Assembly: GCF_023923225.1 (NCBI RefSeq)
Contig: NZ_CP099489.1
Span: forward strand, 3,844,001 to 3,908,000
Direction: 5' to 3'
DNA from: Ornithinimicrobium faecis
GTDB lineage: Bacteria; Actinomycetota; Actinomycetes; Actinomycetales; Dermatophilaceae
Length of the DNA: 64,000 bases
Positions 1 to 8,240 of the stretch are shown here, in pieces; the stretch's first letter is position 1; every line of letters begins with the position of its first letter. The translations under genes and the position numbers were made by a program. A model generated the notes under the pieces. That model was not told where the DNA came from. It ran no database searches and was given only the letters and a program-made list of their open reading frames with translations.

Positions 1-428
1 AACGGATGGATGATCGAGACGAGGAGCTGGCCGCCGGGCGTGAGGACTCGGCGCAGCTCGGCGAGGGTCGGAGCCCAGTCCTTCACGTAGTGCAGCGCGA
101 GCGACACCGTGACGAGGTCGAACTCGCCCTCGCCATAGGGCAGCGGGTCGCTCAGGTCGCCCACCCGCACGTCTGCCTCGCTGCCCAGGCGTTCCTTGGC
201 CAGGGCCACCATCGCGGGGCTGAGGTCGAAGCCAGAGACGAGCGCACCCCGATCGCGCAGCGCCTGGGTGAGTGGCCCAGACCCGCACCCGGCATCGAGC
301 ACCCGCAGGCCCTCGACCTCGCCTGCCAGGCGCAGCATCTCTGGGCGCTCATACCAGGCGTTGAACAGCCCGTGCTCGTTCGCCTCGTCGTATGCAGCGG
401 CGAAGTCGTCGTAGTCGGCGGTGGTCAT
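1..428 (-). CDS. class I SAM-dependent methyltransferase (3' end beyond window)
   Basis: The minus-strand frame opens with ATG at 428 (MTTADYDDFAAAYDEANEHG) and runs off the left edge, so about 142 N-terminal residues are visible. Motif I of Rossmann methyltransferases is clear (VLDAGCGSGPLT), followed by the acidic end of strand beta-2 (GFDLSPAM) and the motif IV/post-motif region (FDLVTVSLALHYV, then LRRVLTPGGQLLVS). This is the methyltransf_11/25 type, which methylates small molecules; the substrate cannot be inferred. A weak AGGA lies 9 nt before the start. The gene stands directly upstream of nothing co-oriented within the window, so no operon role can be given. Family assignment is secure, function is not. 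Confidence 0.85.
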   Translation of the reverse strand, partial: MTTADYDDFAAAYDEANEHGLFNAWYERPEMLRLAGEVEGLRVLDAGCGSGPLTQALRDRGALVSGFDLSPAMVALAKERLGSEADVRVGDLSDPLPYGEGEFDLVTVSLALHYVKDWAPTLAELRRVLTPGGQLLVSIIHP

Positions 429-474
429 ACTCGCGATCCTGCCAGGCCCGCTTCGGCGTGGGCTGAATGCAGGC

Positions 475-2976
475 TCATCCGGCAGGGACCAGGGGTCCCC
501 GCCTCCGCAACAGGTGGCGGGTCGGCACCAGCGTCGCGACATAGGCGGCTGCCGTGACCACGAGCACGGTGGCGCCCACGACCCACGCTGGCCCCTGCGG
601 CCAGGGAGTGCCGAGGAAGCCCAGCGCCACCAGACTCATCGGCACCAGCGCGATCATCAGTCCGGCGGCCGTTGCCCCGAGAGCGATCAGCCCGGTCTCC
701 GTCGCGACCATGGCCCACAACTGACGCGGGGTGGCACCCAGTGCACCGAGCAGCTGCCACTCACGTCGACGACGCAACGTGGTGGCCACCAGCCTGTTGG
801 CGACGCCGAGCAGGATGTAGCCGAAGAGGACAACAGACGCTCCGAGGTTGATCCACACCGCGGGGTCCAGCGCAGCCGGGTCCGAGTCTTCCTGTGTCAG
901 CGGATGACTCGCCTCAAGGCCGGGATGGGTTGCCGCGAGTGTCGTGAGGTCTCGGTCCACCGCTGCTGCCTCCGGCCCCTGCACCAGCACCGAGTCGTAG
1001 GGTCCGGCGCCACCGGACACGAGATCGCCCGAGGCGACGACCTTGCCGAACCCAAAGCCGTGACGATAGGTCGCCACCACGGTGGGCTGCACACGGGTGC
1101 CGTCGGCGAGAGCGAGCGGCAGGGTGTCCCCGACCTCGATGGTGCCGGGCCACGCCAGGCTGGCGTCCACGGCCACCGTGTCACCCACGAGATCGGCCAG
1201 GTCTCCGTCCACCACCCCCAGGTCAAGCACCTCGGCCACACCCGGGCCGACCGCCAGGATCTCCTGGGCGTCTGCGTCGACGAGCGCCTGGGTGCCATCG
1301 GCGGAGGTGCGCACCCCACTGGTATGCCGCGCGGTCACCGCTGCGGACACCGAGGACAGGTCCTCGATCTCCTCCACGACACTCGCTGGCACACCTCCGG
1401 TCTGGTCCGCCGTGACCTGGGCGGTCGCGATCGTGCCCTCGCGGGCCTCGTGGGCGGCGACCGATGACAGCGTGGTGGTCGCAAAGATCTGTGTCACGGT
1501 CAGCCCGACCGCCAGGGCCAGGACCGCGAGGGCTCCACCGGTCCGCAGGGCAAAGCTCCCGCTGTTGCGCACGGCGAGCCAGCGACTGACGGTGCGCTGT
1601 CTCGGAGCGAGCCACCGGGTCAGCCGACGCACGACGGTCGGCGCGATCAGGGCGACACCGATGCTGGCCAGGAGCGCACCGGAGGCCGCGCCGATGATGG
1701 CTGCCTCGGTGCGGGTGATCAGTGGCGCCAGCGCTGTCCCCAGGGAAAGCGCCAGCAGGACGGCACCGACCCTGGTGCGGGCCTGGCCACCGGAGCGCGG
1801 CTCGGCCTCGGTCTCGACGACCGCCGTGGTGGCTGACAGGCGGGACACCCGCCACGAGGCTGTCCCGGCCGCAACCTGCACGATGCCCACCAGGAGCAGC
1901 ACGGTGACCAGCGCCGGCCAAGGACTCCAACTCAGCTGCTGGCCGGTCGCGAGCAGACCGAGACCGACCAGGGAGTCCTGCGCCCACCAGGCCAGCAGAT
2001 GACCCAGGGCGGCACCACCCACCGCGGCCACGAGCGCGACGGTGCTCGCCTGTCGCGCCATCAGGGAGCGGACCTGGGCCGGCGTTGCCCCGATCGCCCG
2101 CAGCAGGGCGAGCTCTCTCGCCCGGTTGGCGACCATGACGCTGACGGCTCCCCCGGTGATGAAGCCGACCAGGATCACCACGACCCCTGCTGCCGAGAGC
2201 ACGAGGAGCACGAGCATCCCGGTGGTGGCCGCCGCGGCGGGCCGCTCGGCCGCCCCGAGGTCTGATCCGGAGCTGACCACGAGGTCCTCGCCGACCACTT
2301 GTTGGACGCGCTCGGCAACCGCTGCCGGATCGGTGCCTGGCTCGGTCGTGGCCGTGATCAGGTCCACCGTGCCCGGTGCGAGGGAAGCGACTGTCCGGGC
2401 CAGGTCGTCACTGAAGAAGATCCCGGCGTGGGACCAGGTCGGGTCCAGCACTCCGGTGAGTCGCATCGTCTGCGGCTCACCCGCGAGAGCCACCTCGACC
2501 TGATCGCCCACCGACACACCAGCGGTGGCTGCGGTCGCCTCATCGAGGACCACGTCGTGGGCACCGGCCGGCGGTCGGCCGACGAGGGCGACCTCGCCGA
2601 ACAGCGAGCCCCACCCGTGTCCGGCGCGGCGGGGGTCCGCGCCGGGCTGGAAGCCTCCAGCACCGTCGCTGACTGCCGCCGGAAAGCTGAGATCGCCTGC
2701 CGCAGCGGCCACACCGGGCACCCCAGCGACCTCGTTGATCAGGTCAGCCGGCACCCCGACGTGCTCGGGCAGAGCAACGTCGAGGTCCTCGGCCCGCGGG
2801 ACACTCTGCTCACCGCCAATGATCAGGTCGGCCGTCACGAGACGTTGCGGGGGCACCGGCGAGCGCAGACCGGTGTCGAGCAGGACCAGGCACAGGCTGG
2901 CGAGGACGGCGCCCACGAGGACGGCGGTCGCCACGGCCAGAACCTCGCTGAGGCGGTGCGGCGGGCGGACTCTCAT
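475..2976 (-). CDS. FtsX/MacB-type ABC transporter permease
   Basis: An 833-residue membrane protein with two FtsX-like permease domains. A first membrane helix (about residues 12-35) is followed by a large extracytoplasmic MacB-PCD-like region (about 40-230) and three helices around residues 250-370. A second copy of the same plan starts near residue 480 and ends with helices near 700-820. The N-terminal ATG overlaps the stop of the ATPase gene upstream by 4 nt (ATGA), so the two are translationally coupled. Known members extrude lipoproteins, peptides or antibiotics, or act mechanically on the envelope; the substrate here is unknown. The neighbouring two-component system suggests an antimicrobial-peptide or envelope-stress module, which is inference. 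Confidence 0.88.
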   Translation of the reverse strand: MRVRPPHRLSEVLAVATAVLVGAVLASLCLVLLDTGLRSPVPPQRLVTADLIIGGEQSVPRAEDLDVALPEHVGVPADLINEVAGVPGVAAAAGDLSFPAAVSDGAGGFQPGADPRRAGHGWGSLFGEVALVGRPPAGAHDVVLDEATAATAGVSVGDQVEVALAGEPQTMRLTGVLDPTWSHAGIFFSDDLARTVASLAPGTVDLITATTEPGTDPAAVAERVQQVVGEDLVVSSGSDLGAAERPAAAATTGMLVLLVLSAAGVVVILVGFITGGAVSVMVANRARELALLRAIGATPAQVRSLMARQASTVALVAAVGGAALGHLLAWWAQDSLVGLGLLATGQQLSWSPWPALVTVLLLVGIVQVAAGTASWRVSRLSATTAVVETEAEPRSGGQARTRVGAVLLALSLGTALAPLITRTEAAIIGAASGALLASIGVALIAPTVVRRLTRWLAPRQRTVSRWLAVRNSGSFALRTGGALAVLALAVGLTVTQIFATTTLSSVAAHEAREGTIATAQVTADQTGGVPASVVEEIEDLSSVSAAVTARHTSGVRTSADGTQALVDADAQEILAVGPGVAEVLDLGVVDGDLADLVGDTVAVDASLAWPGTIEVGDTLPLALADGTRVQPTVVATYRHGFGFGKVVASGDLVSGGAGPYDSVLVQGPEAAAVDRDLTTLAATHPGLEASHPLTQEDSDPAALDPAVWINLGASVVLFGYILLGVANRLVATTLRRRREWQLLGALGATPRQLWAMVATETGLIALGATAAGLMIALVPMSLVALGFLGTPWPQGPAWVVGATVLVVTAAAYVATLVPTRHLLRRRGPLVPAG

Positions 2977-3842
2977 CGCTGCCCACCCAGCACGCCCTGC
3001 GCATCCAGGACGCCCTCCCCATCCGGGACGCCCTGCGCACCCGCATCCGGGCCGCCCTGCGCATCCAGGACGCTCTGCTCCCCGAGGACAGCCGCCAGCG
3101 ACTCGGCGTCGGGAGACAACAGCACCTCGCGGATCCGCCCGTCGGCCATCACCACCGTGTCGTGAGCGAAGGCGGCTGCGCCGGGGTCGTGGGTGACCAT
3201 CACCACCGTCTGTCCGTGCTCGGCCACCAACTCACCCAGCAGCGCCAGCACCCGTTGACCGGTGGCCAGGTCCAGCGCCCCGGTGGGCTCGTCCGCGAAG
3301 ACCACGTCGGGCCGCGGCCCCAGGGCCCGGGTGATGGCCACCCGCTGCTGCTGACCGCCGGACAGCTCACCCGGAAGCCGGTGCAACAGGTCGGCCAGGC
3401 CGGTCTGCTCCACCAGCGTGCCGACCCACGCACGGTCCACCGCCGTCCCGGCCAGGCGCAGCGGGAGGGTGATGTTCTCCTCGACGGTCAGGGAGGGCAG
3501 CAGGTTGTAGCCCTGGAACACGAAGCCCACCCGGTCCCGACGAAACCGGGTGCGCGGCGTCTCCCGCAGGGAGCTCACCTCGGTGTCGCCGATCCAGACC
3601 GAGCCGCTGGTGGGCACATCGAGCCCGGCCGCGATCTGCAGGAGGGTGCTCTTGCCCGAGCCCGACCGGCCCATCACGGCGAGGAAGGAACCGCGCGGCA
3701 CCGACAGCGAGACCCCGTCCAGTGCCTTGACCTCACCACCGCGCCGGAACACCCGGCTCACGTCCTCAAGTCGCACCGCAACATCACGAGCATCCGCGGA
3801 TCGCGGGTCACGCCGGACCGGTGCCTGTGTCTGGGTGCTCAT
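2973..3842 (-). CDS. ABC transporter ATP-binding protein (MacB/LolD type)
   Basis: A 289-residue ATPase with Walker A GRSGSGKST (about residue 59), Q-loop FVFQGYNLL, signature LSGGQQQRVA, Walker B VVFADEPTGALD and H-loop VMVTHD. The residue order and the TGALD box are typical of LolD/MacB/FtsE-like ATPases that energise FtsX permeases. It overlaps the permease downstream by 4 nt and the small membrane gene upstream by 4 nt, giving a three-gene coupled unit. The last 30 residues are an odd low-complexity tail rich in DAQG/GVPD/GVLD, encoded by imperfect DNA repeats at about 2990-3080; this tail is not part of the ATPase fold. Confidence 0.92.
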   Translation of the reverse strand: MSTQTQAPVRRDPRSADARDVAVRLEDVSRVFRRGGEVKALDGVSLSVPRGSFLAVMGRSGSGKSTLLQIAAGLDVPTSGSVWIGDTEVSSLRETPRTRFRRDRVGFVFQGYNLLPSLTVEENITLPLRLAGTAVDRAWVGTLVEQTGLADLLHRLPGELSGGQQQRVAITRALGPRPDVVFADEPTGALDLATGQRVLALLGELVAEHGQTVVMVTHDPGAAAFAHDTVVMADGRIREVLLSPDAESLAAVLGEQSVLDAQGGPDAGAQGVPDGEGVLDAQGVLGGQR

Positions 3843-4117
3843 GGCTGCCGCCGCCGGAGACGACGGGCCACGAGCAGTCCCACGCAGCCGAGCGCCGCGA
3901 CCCCAAAGGCCAGGGACGGCAGCAGGTTGTCCGGACTGATCACCGAGAACATCGCATTGAGCCCGACACAGATGGCCAGCGCCACCCAGAGCAGGCCGGT
4001 GAGGCGGTCCCTGTCCGCGGGAGGCACGGCGGGCGACGGGCCGTCATCCCCGACGGTGGGCGACGGGCCGGCACCCCCGCGAGCGGGTGCGTCGGTGAGG
4101 CAGTAGGGGTCGTTCAT
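3839..4117 (-). CDS. small two-helix membrane protein
   Basis: A 92-residue protein starting MNDPYCLTDAPARGG. The first 35 residues are polar and Pro/Gly-rich with a short internal duplication (GPSPTVGDDGPSPAV). Two hydrophobic segments follow (about 41-60 and 64-83), then a basic end (RRLRRRQP). No family was recognised. It is the first gene of a minus-strand unit with the ABC ATPase and permease, overlapping the ATPase start by 4 nt, so it may be an accessory subunit or sensor of that exporter. That role is inferred only from position. Confidence 0.7.
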   Translation of the reverse strand: MNDPYCLTDAPARGGAGPSPTVGDDGPSPAVPPADRDRLTGLLWVALAICVGLNAMFSVISPDNLLPSLAFGVAALGCVGLLVARRLRRRQP

Positions 4118-4204
4118 GGGTGCTCCTGAGTCGTGGTGGTCAACGTGCTCTCCACGCTAGAAATCTCGAAGGCCGGCGACCATCCCGTGAACTACCCGAT
4201 CGCA

Positions 4205-4222
4205 GGTACAGCAGGCTGTACC
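4205..4222. promoter_or_regulatory. 18-bp palindrome, likely operator between ABC unit and kinase
   Basis: The sequence GGTACAGC-AG-GCTGTACC is a perfect inverted repeat with 8-bp arms and a 2-nt centre. It lies in the divergent intergenic region, 88 nt before the small membrane protein start (4117) and 102 nt before the kinase start (4324). Arms spaced by 2 nt match the 7-2-7 layout bound by NarL/LuxR-type response regulators, and such a regulator is encoded at 5583. That this regulator binds here and controls the exporter is inference. Confidence 0.55.
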
Positions 4223-4323
4223 TTTTGCCGCTCTCCGGACCCAGGGAGTCGGCGGACATGGACGCTGACTTGCCATTCGGCATACGTTGGGCACTCACTG
4301 CCCAGTCCAGCCCAGGAGGACCC

Positions 4324-5592
4324 GTGTCGACCGGTGCCCCCGCGCGTCCCGGTCTCTGGGCGACCCTCAGGTCCCAGGTCGTGGCGGCCGCTGTCGCCAC
4401 CCAGTGGTTGGTGCTCGGCCTGGGCACGGCCCTGCTGGCGCTGCTGACCGTCGTGGTCCTGCTCCTGGTCGCCGCACTGTGCCTGATCGCCGTCGGGCTG
4501 GCACTGGTCGGTCCTGCGCTGCGCGTGGTGCGCTGGGTGGCTGATCTGGAGCGCCGTCGGCTGACGGCCATGGGACACCCGACGGCCTCGCCGTATGGCC
4601 CGGTCCCGACGGGGTGGGCGGAGATCCTGCGCTTCGTCCGGGCCGACGTCAGCACCCGACGGGACCTGGGGTGGCTCGTCCTGCACGCGACGGTGGGGCT
4701 CGTCCTCGGGCTGCTGCCGCTGGAACTGCTGTCCAGCGCGGTCCAGGAGATCAGCACTCCGTTGTGGTGGCAGTTGGCGCCGGGTCAGGCCACCCTCGCT
4801 GGTGGGTTCGTGACCGTGGACACCTGGGCCGGAGCCCGTTGGGCGGTCGTCACCGGCATCGTGTGGGCCCTGCTCTGGCTGCTGCTGTCCCCGCTGCTGG
4901 CCCGTGGCCAGGCGGCGCCCGGGCTGCGGCTGCTGGCCCCACACCCCGGCCAGGACCTGCCGGCCCTCGTGGCCCGGCTCAGCGCGACCCGGGCGGCCGC
5001 CCTCGACGCGCACGCGGTGGAGCTGCGCCGCATCGAGCGCGCCCTGCACGACGGCACCCAGAACCGACTCGTCGCGGTCACCGTCCTCGCGGCAGCTGCC
5101 CGCCGGGCCCTGACCCGGGACCCCGCGAGCGCCGAGCCCATCCTGGAGCGGGTCCAGGACAGCGCCGAGCTCGCGCTGGCCGAGCTGCGCTCTGTGGTGC
5201 GCAGCATCCTGCCCCCCGTCCTGGAGGCCGACGGCCTGCCCGGTGCGCTGGCTGCGCTGGTCGCTCAGTGCGCGGTCCCGACGCGCCTGGAGGTGTCGGT
5301 GCCGGTGCGGCTGCCGGTGTCGGTCGAGGCCGTGGCCTACTACGCGGTGGCCGAGGCGCTCACCAATGTGACCCGGCACAGCGCAGCACAGGGAGCCCTC
5401 GTCAGCGTGCAGCAGCGCGGTGACCAGTTGTGGATCGAGGTGACCGACGACGGCTCCGGTGGGGCCGCTGTCGGGCAGGGATCCGGGCTGAGCGGCATCC
5501 GCGACCGGGTGGAGGCACACGACGGCACCCTTGAGGTGCGCAGCCCCATCGGTGGCCCGACACTGGTGCAGGTGGTGCTCCCGTGCGGATAG
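4324..5592 (+). CDS. two-component sensor histidine kinase (NarL-partner class)
   Basis: A 422-residue kinase. I chose the GTG at 4324 because AGGAGGA (4314-4320) stands just upstream; an in-frame ATG at 4258 would add 22 residues but lacks a good ribosome site. Hydrophobic segments near the N-terminus (about residues 20-60) and at about 115-200 give a four-helix membrane sensor with little external loop. The HisKA_3 box is LRRIERALHDGTQNRLVA, and the ATPase part has an N-box (AEALTNVTRHS) and a G-box (DDGSGGA, then GSGLSGIRDRVE). It overlaps the response regulator by 10 nt. Kinases of this class (DesK/LiaS-like) often respond to membrane or cell-wall stress; the signal here is unknown. Confidence 0.92.
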   Translation: MSTGAPARPGLWATLRSQVVAAAVATQWLVLGLGTALLALLTVVVLLLVAALCLIAVGLALVGPALRVVRWVADLERRRLTAMGHPTASPYGPVPTGWAEILRFVRADVSTRRDLGWLVLHATVGLVLGLLPLELLSSAVQEISTPLWWQLAPGQATLAGGFVTVDTWAGARWAVVTGIVWALLWLLLSPLLARGQAAPGLRLLAPHPGQDLPALVARLSATRAAALDAHAVELRRIERALHDGTQNRLVAVTVLAAAARRALTRDPASAEPILERVQDSAELALAELRSVVRSILPPVLEADGLPGALAALVAQCAVPTRLEVSVPVRLPVSVEAVAYYAVAEALTNVTRHSAAQGALVSVQQRGDQLWIEVTDDGSGGAAVGQGSGLSGIRDRVEAHDGTLEVRSPIGGPTLVQVVLPCG

Positions 5593-6242
5593 TGGTCGCT
5601 GAGGACGACGCCCTCCTGCGGGAGGGCCTGGTCCTGTTGCTGCGTGGTGAGGGCCTGGACGTCGTGGCCGCTGTGGAGGACGGTGCGGCCTTCCTCGCGG
5701 CCGTCACTGAACACCGGCCGGAGGTGGCCATCGTGGATGTGCGGATGCCACCCACCCACACCGACGAGGGCATCCGAGCCGCAGTGGCGGCCCGGGCGGA
5801 CCAGCCGGACCTGGCCGTCCTGGTGCTGTCCGCCCACGTCGAGCAGAGCTTCGCCACCGAGCTGCTCGCCGGCAGCGCCCGTGGGCTCGGCTATCTGCTC
5901 AAGGAGCGCGTGGGACGAGTCGAGACCTTCCTGGAGGCCCTGGACCGGGTGGCCCGCGGTGGCACAGCGATCGACCCGGACGTGGTGGCCCAACTGTTCG
6001 CCCGCCGACGTGCCGCCGACCGCCTGGCGGCGCTGACCAACCGGGAGCGCGAGGTGCTGGCCCTGATGGCGCAGGGACTGGGCAACACCGCGATCTCCCA
6101 GCAGTTGTTCATCACCGACAACGCGGTGCACAAACACATCCGCAACATCTTCGCCAAGCTCGACCTGCCGGTGGGAGAGGACAGTGACCGTCGGGTCGTG
6201 GCGGTCCTGCGCCACCTCGAGGCGAGCGGCGGGGTGGGCTGA
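5583..6242 (+). CDS. LuxR/NarL-family response regulator
   Basis: A 219-residue regulator starting with GTG at 5583 inside the end of the kinase gene. The receiver domain (1-120) has the acidic pair EDD near residue 7-9, phospho-acceptor Asp in VAIVDVRMPP (about residue 51), the conserved Ser/Thr region (VLVLSAH) and Lys in YLLKERV. The C-terminal LuxR helix-turn-helix is LTNREREVLALMAQGLGNTAIS followed by a recognition helix ending NAVHKHIRNIFAKL. It is the cognate partner of the kinase. The 18-bp palindrome at 4205-4222 is its most likely binding site, which would link it to the divergent ABC exporter. Confidence 0.94.
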   Translation: MRIVVAEDDALLREGLVLLLRGEGLDVVAAVEDGAAFLAAVTEHRPEVAIVDVRMPPTHTDEGIRAAVAARADQPDLAVLVLSAHVEQSFATELLAGSARGLGYLLKERVGRVETFLEALDRVARGGTAIDPDVVAQLFARRRAADRLAALTNREREVLALMAQGLGNTAISQQLFITDNAVHKHIRNIFAKLDLPVGEDSDRRVVAVLRHLEASGGVG

Positions 6243-6296
6243 GCACGGATAATCGGTGGTCAGCTCCCTGCGAACAGCCGTACTCTTAGCCAAGCC

Positions 6297-8240
6297 ATGC
6301 AAGACTTTCCGCCCGAGATCCGGGCCTACTCAGCACGCGACGACGCCGCGCCAGACACCCGCAGCCCGAGGCACTTCCTCTGGTGGATGATCCGGCTCGA
6401 GGGCACGCTCGCGCTGGCTGGCGTGGGCATCGCTCTGGTGTGGATGCTCCCCCAGGTGCTCGGCCCGTGGCTGGTCGGCCGGGCCATCGACGACGGCATC
6501 GTCGGCGGTGACTCCGGCGCCTTCCTGCAGTGGGTGCTGGTGCTGCTGGCCATCACCGTGGTCGGTGGCCTCAGCGGCACCGTCTATCACACGGTGATCG
6601 TGCGCGAGTGGCTCGTGGCGCTGTATGGCACGACCAAGTTGGTCACCCGCAAGACGCTCCAACTCGGTCACATCCTGCCGCGCCGCACCCCCACCGGTGA
6701 GGTCCTGTCCGTGTCCGGCAGCGACAGTGACCAGTTCGGCGGCTTCATCGAGATCGTCACCCGAGCACTCTCCGAGGTCGTCGCCTTCCTGTGCGTGGCC
6801 GCCATCGTGCTCACCATCAGCCCCACCATGGGTGTGTTGGTGCTCCTGTCCGCGCCGCTGCTCGTCCTGTGCGGGATGCCGCTGTTGCGCCCGATGCAGC
6901 GCTGGCAGGGCATCGAGCGCTCCCGCAACTCCGAGCTCACCTCGCAGGCAACCGACATTGTCGGCGGGCTGCGGATCCTGCGCGGCATCGGCGGCGAGAA
7001 CACCTTCGGTGGCAACTACGCCCGACAGTCCCAGCGGGTGCGCCAGTCCGGCGTCTCGGCAGGCTCCTGGCAGGCGGCGGTGGAAGCCGTCGGTGTGCTG
7101 CTCAGCGGCATCTTCGTCGTTGCCCTGATGTGGGTTGGGGTCCGAGAGGTCATCAACGGACAACTCAGTGTGGGTCAGCTCATCAGCATCCTGGGCTACG
7201 GCCTGTTCCTGATCCAGCCGATGCGCACCTTCGTGGAGTTCGCCCAGAAGATGACCCGCGCGGTCGTGTCGGCCCGTAAGGCCATCGCGGTGCTGGAGCA
7301 GCGCCCGCCCTGGCTGCCGCCCACCGCTCCGCAGACGCTGCCGCACGACGCGCCGATCACCGACGATGCCTCGGGACTGGTGGTCACGCCGGGGCTGCTG
7401 ACGATGGTCGTCTCCGGGGTGCCCGATGACTCGGCAGCACTGGCCGACCGGCTCGGTCGCTATCTGCCCGAGGAGCAGGACGCCCGCATCGCCCTCGAGC
7501 TGCCCGAGGACCTCAAGGGTCGCGCGGCTCGTCGCGAGCGCGCACGTCGCGTGATCGCCCGCGCCGAGCAGGCCGTCCGTGATGAGGAGCGCGCCCGTCA
7601 GGCCTGGGGCGTGCTCGTCGGTGACGTCGACCTCGGCGCCGTCGAGCTGCCCGAGGTGCGCTCCCACATCCTGGTCAGCGACACCAGCCCGCACCTGTTC
7701 GCCGGCACCCTGCGGTCGGCGGTGGACCCGCACGGCCGACTCAGCCGGGAGGCTGCAGAGGCCGCGCTGTGGGCCGCCTCGGCCGACGACGTCTTCGACG
7801 CCGTCCCGGGTGGCTGGGCCGGCGAGCTCGACGAGCGCGGCCGCGGCCTGTCCGGCGGACAACGCCAACGCCTGGTGCTCATGCGCGCCCTCGCCGCCGA
7901 CCCGGAGGTCCTCGTCCTGGTCGAGCCCACCTCAGCCGTGGACGCCCACACCGAGGCCCGCATCGCAGCACGCCTGGGGAGGGCCCGCCAGGGCCGCACC
8001 ACCGTGGTGATGACCGCCTCCCCGCTCCTGCTGCACCACGCCGATGAGGTCGTCCTCCTGCAGGACGGTCAGGTGACCGCCCGGGGAACGCACACCGACC
8101 TGCTCGCCGAGCACTCGGCATACCGCTCGGTCGTGGTGCGGGGTGAGGAGTCGGCCACCATCGACCCGCCCGAGCCGGACGACACCCACCCCGAGACCCA
8201 CCGCCAGATGACCCGACCCGCCCCCCAGGAGGTGCTGTGA
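6297..8240 (+). CDS. ABC exporter half-transporter with degenerate ATP site
   Basis: A 647-residue membrane-ATPase fusion: six helices in residues 30-330 (ABC_membrane fold) and a nucleotide-binding domain from about 345. The ATPase is odd. No Walker A motif is present where expected (LLTMVVSGVPDDSAALADR, about 367), and the Walker B aspartate is replaced by Val (VLVLVEPTSAVD, about 538). The signature LSGGQRQRL (about 518) is intact. About 40 charged residues rich in Arg/Glu/Ala (410-450) replace the normal Q-loop approach. It overlaps the next gene by 4 nt (GTGA), and the two complement each other, so it is a working partner, not a pseudogene. Substrate unknown. Confidence 0.9.
   Translation: MQDFPPEIRAYSARDDAAPDTRSPRHFLWWMIRLEGTLALAGVGIALVWMLPQVLGPWLVGRAIDDGIVGGDSGAFLQWVLVLLAITVVGGLSGTVYHTVIVREWLVALYGTTKLVTRKTLQLGHILPRRTPTGEVLSVSGSDSDQFGGFIEIVTRALSEVVAFLCVAAIVLTISPTMGVLVLLSAPLLVLCGMPLLRPMQRWQGIERSRNSELTSQATDIVGGLRILRGIGGENTFGGNYARQSQRVRQSGVSAGSWQAAVEAVGVLLSGIFVVALMWVGVREVINGQLSVGQLISILGYGLFLIQPMRTFVEFAQKMTRAVVSARKAIAVLEQRPPWLPPTAPQTLPHDAPITDDASGLVVTPGLLTMVVSGVPDDSAALADRLGRYLPEEQDARIALELPEDLKGRAARRERARRVIARAEQAVRDEERARQAWGVLVGDVDLGAVELPEVRSHILVSDTSPHLFAGTLRSAVDPHGRLSREAAEAALWAASADDVFDAVPGGWAGELDERGRGLSGGQRQRLVLMRALAADPEVLVLVEPTSAVDAHTEARIAARLGRARQGRTTVVMTASPLLLHHADEVVLLQDGQVTARGTHTDLLAEHSAYRSVVVRGEESATIDPPEPDDTHPETHRQMTRPAPQEVL

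Noticed and set aside
6297..8240. The first half-exporter as a pseudogene because of missing Walker A.
   Set aside because: The frame is intact, the signature is conserved, it is coupled to the partner gene, and the partner's defect is complementary.
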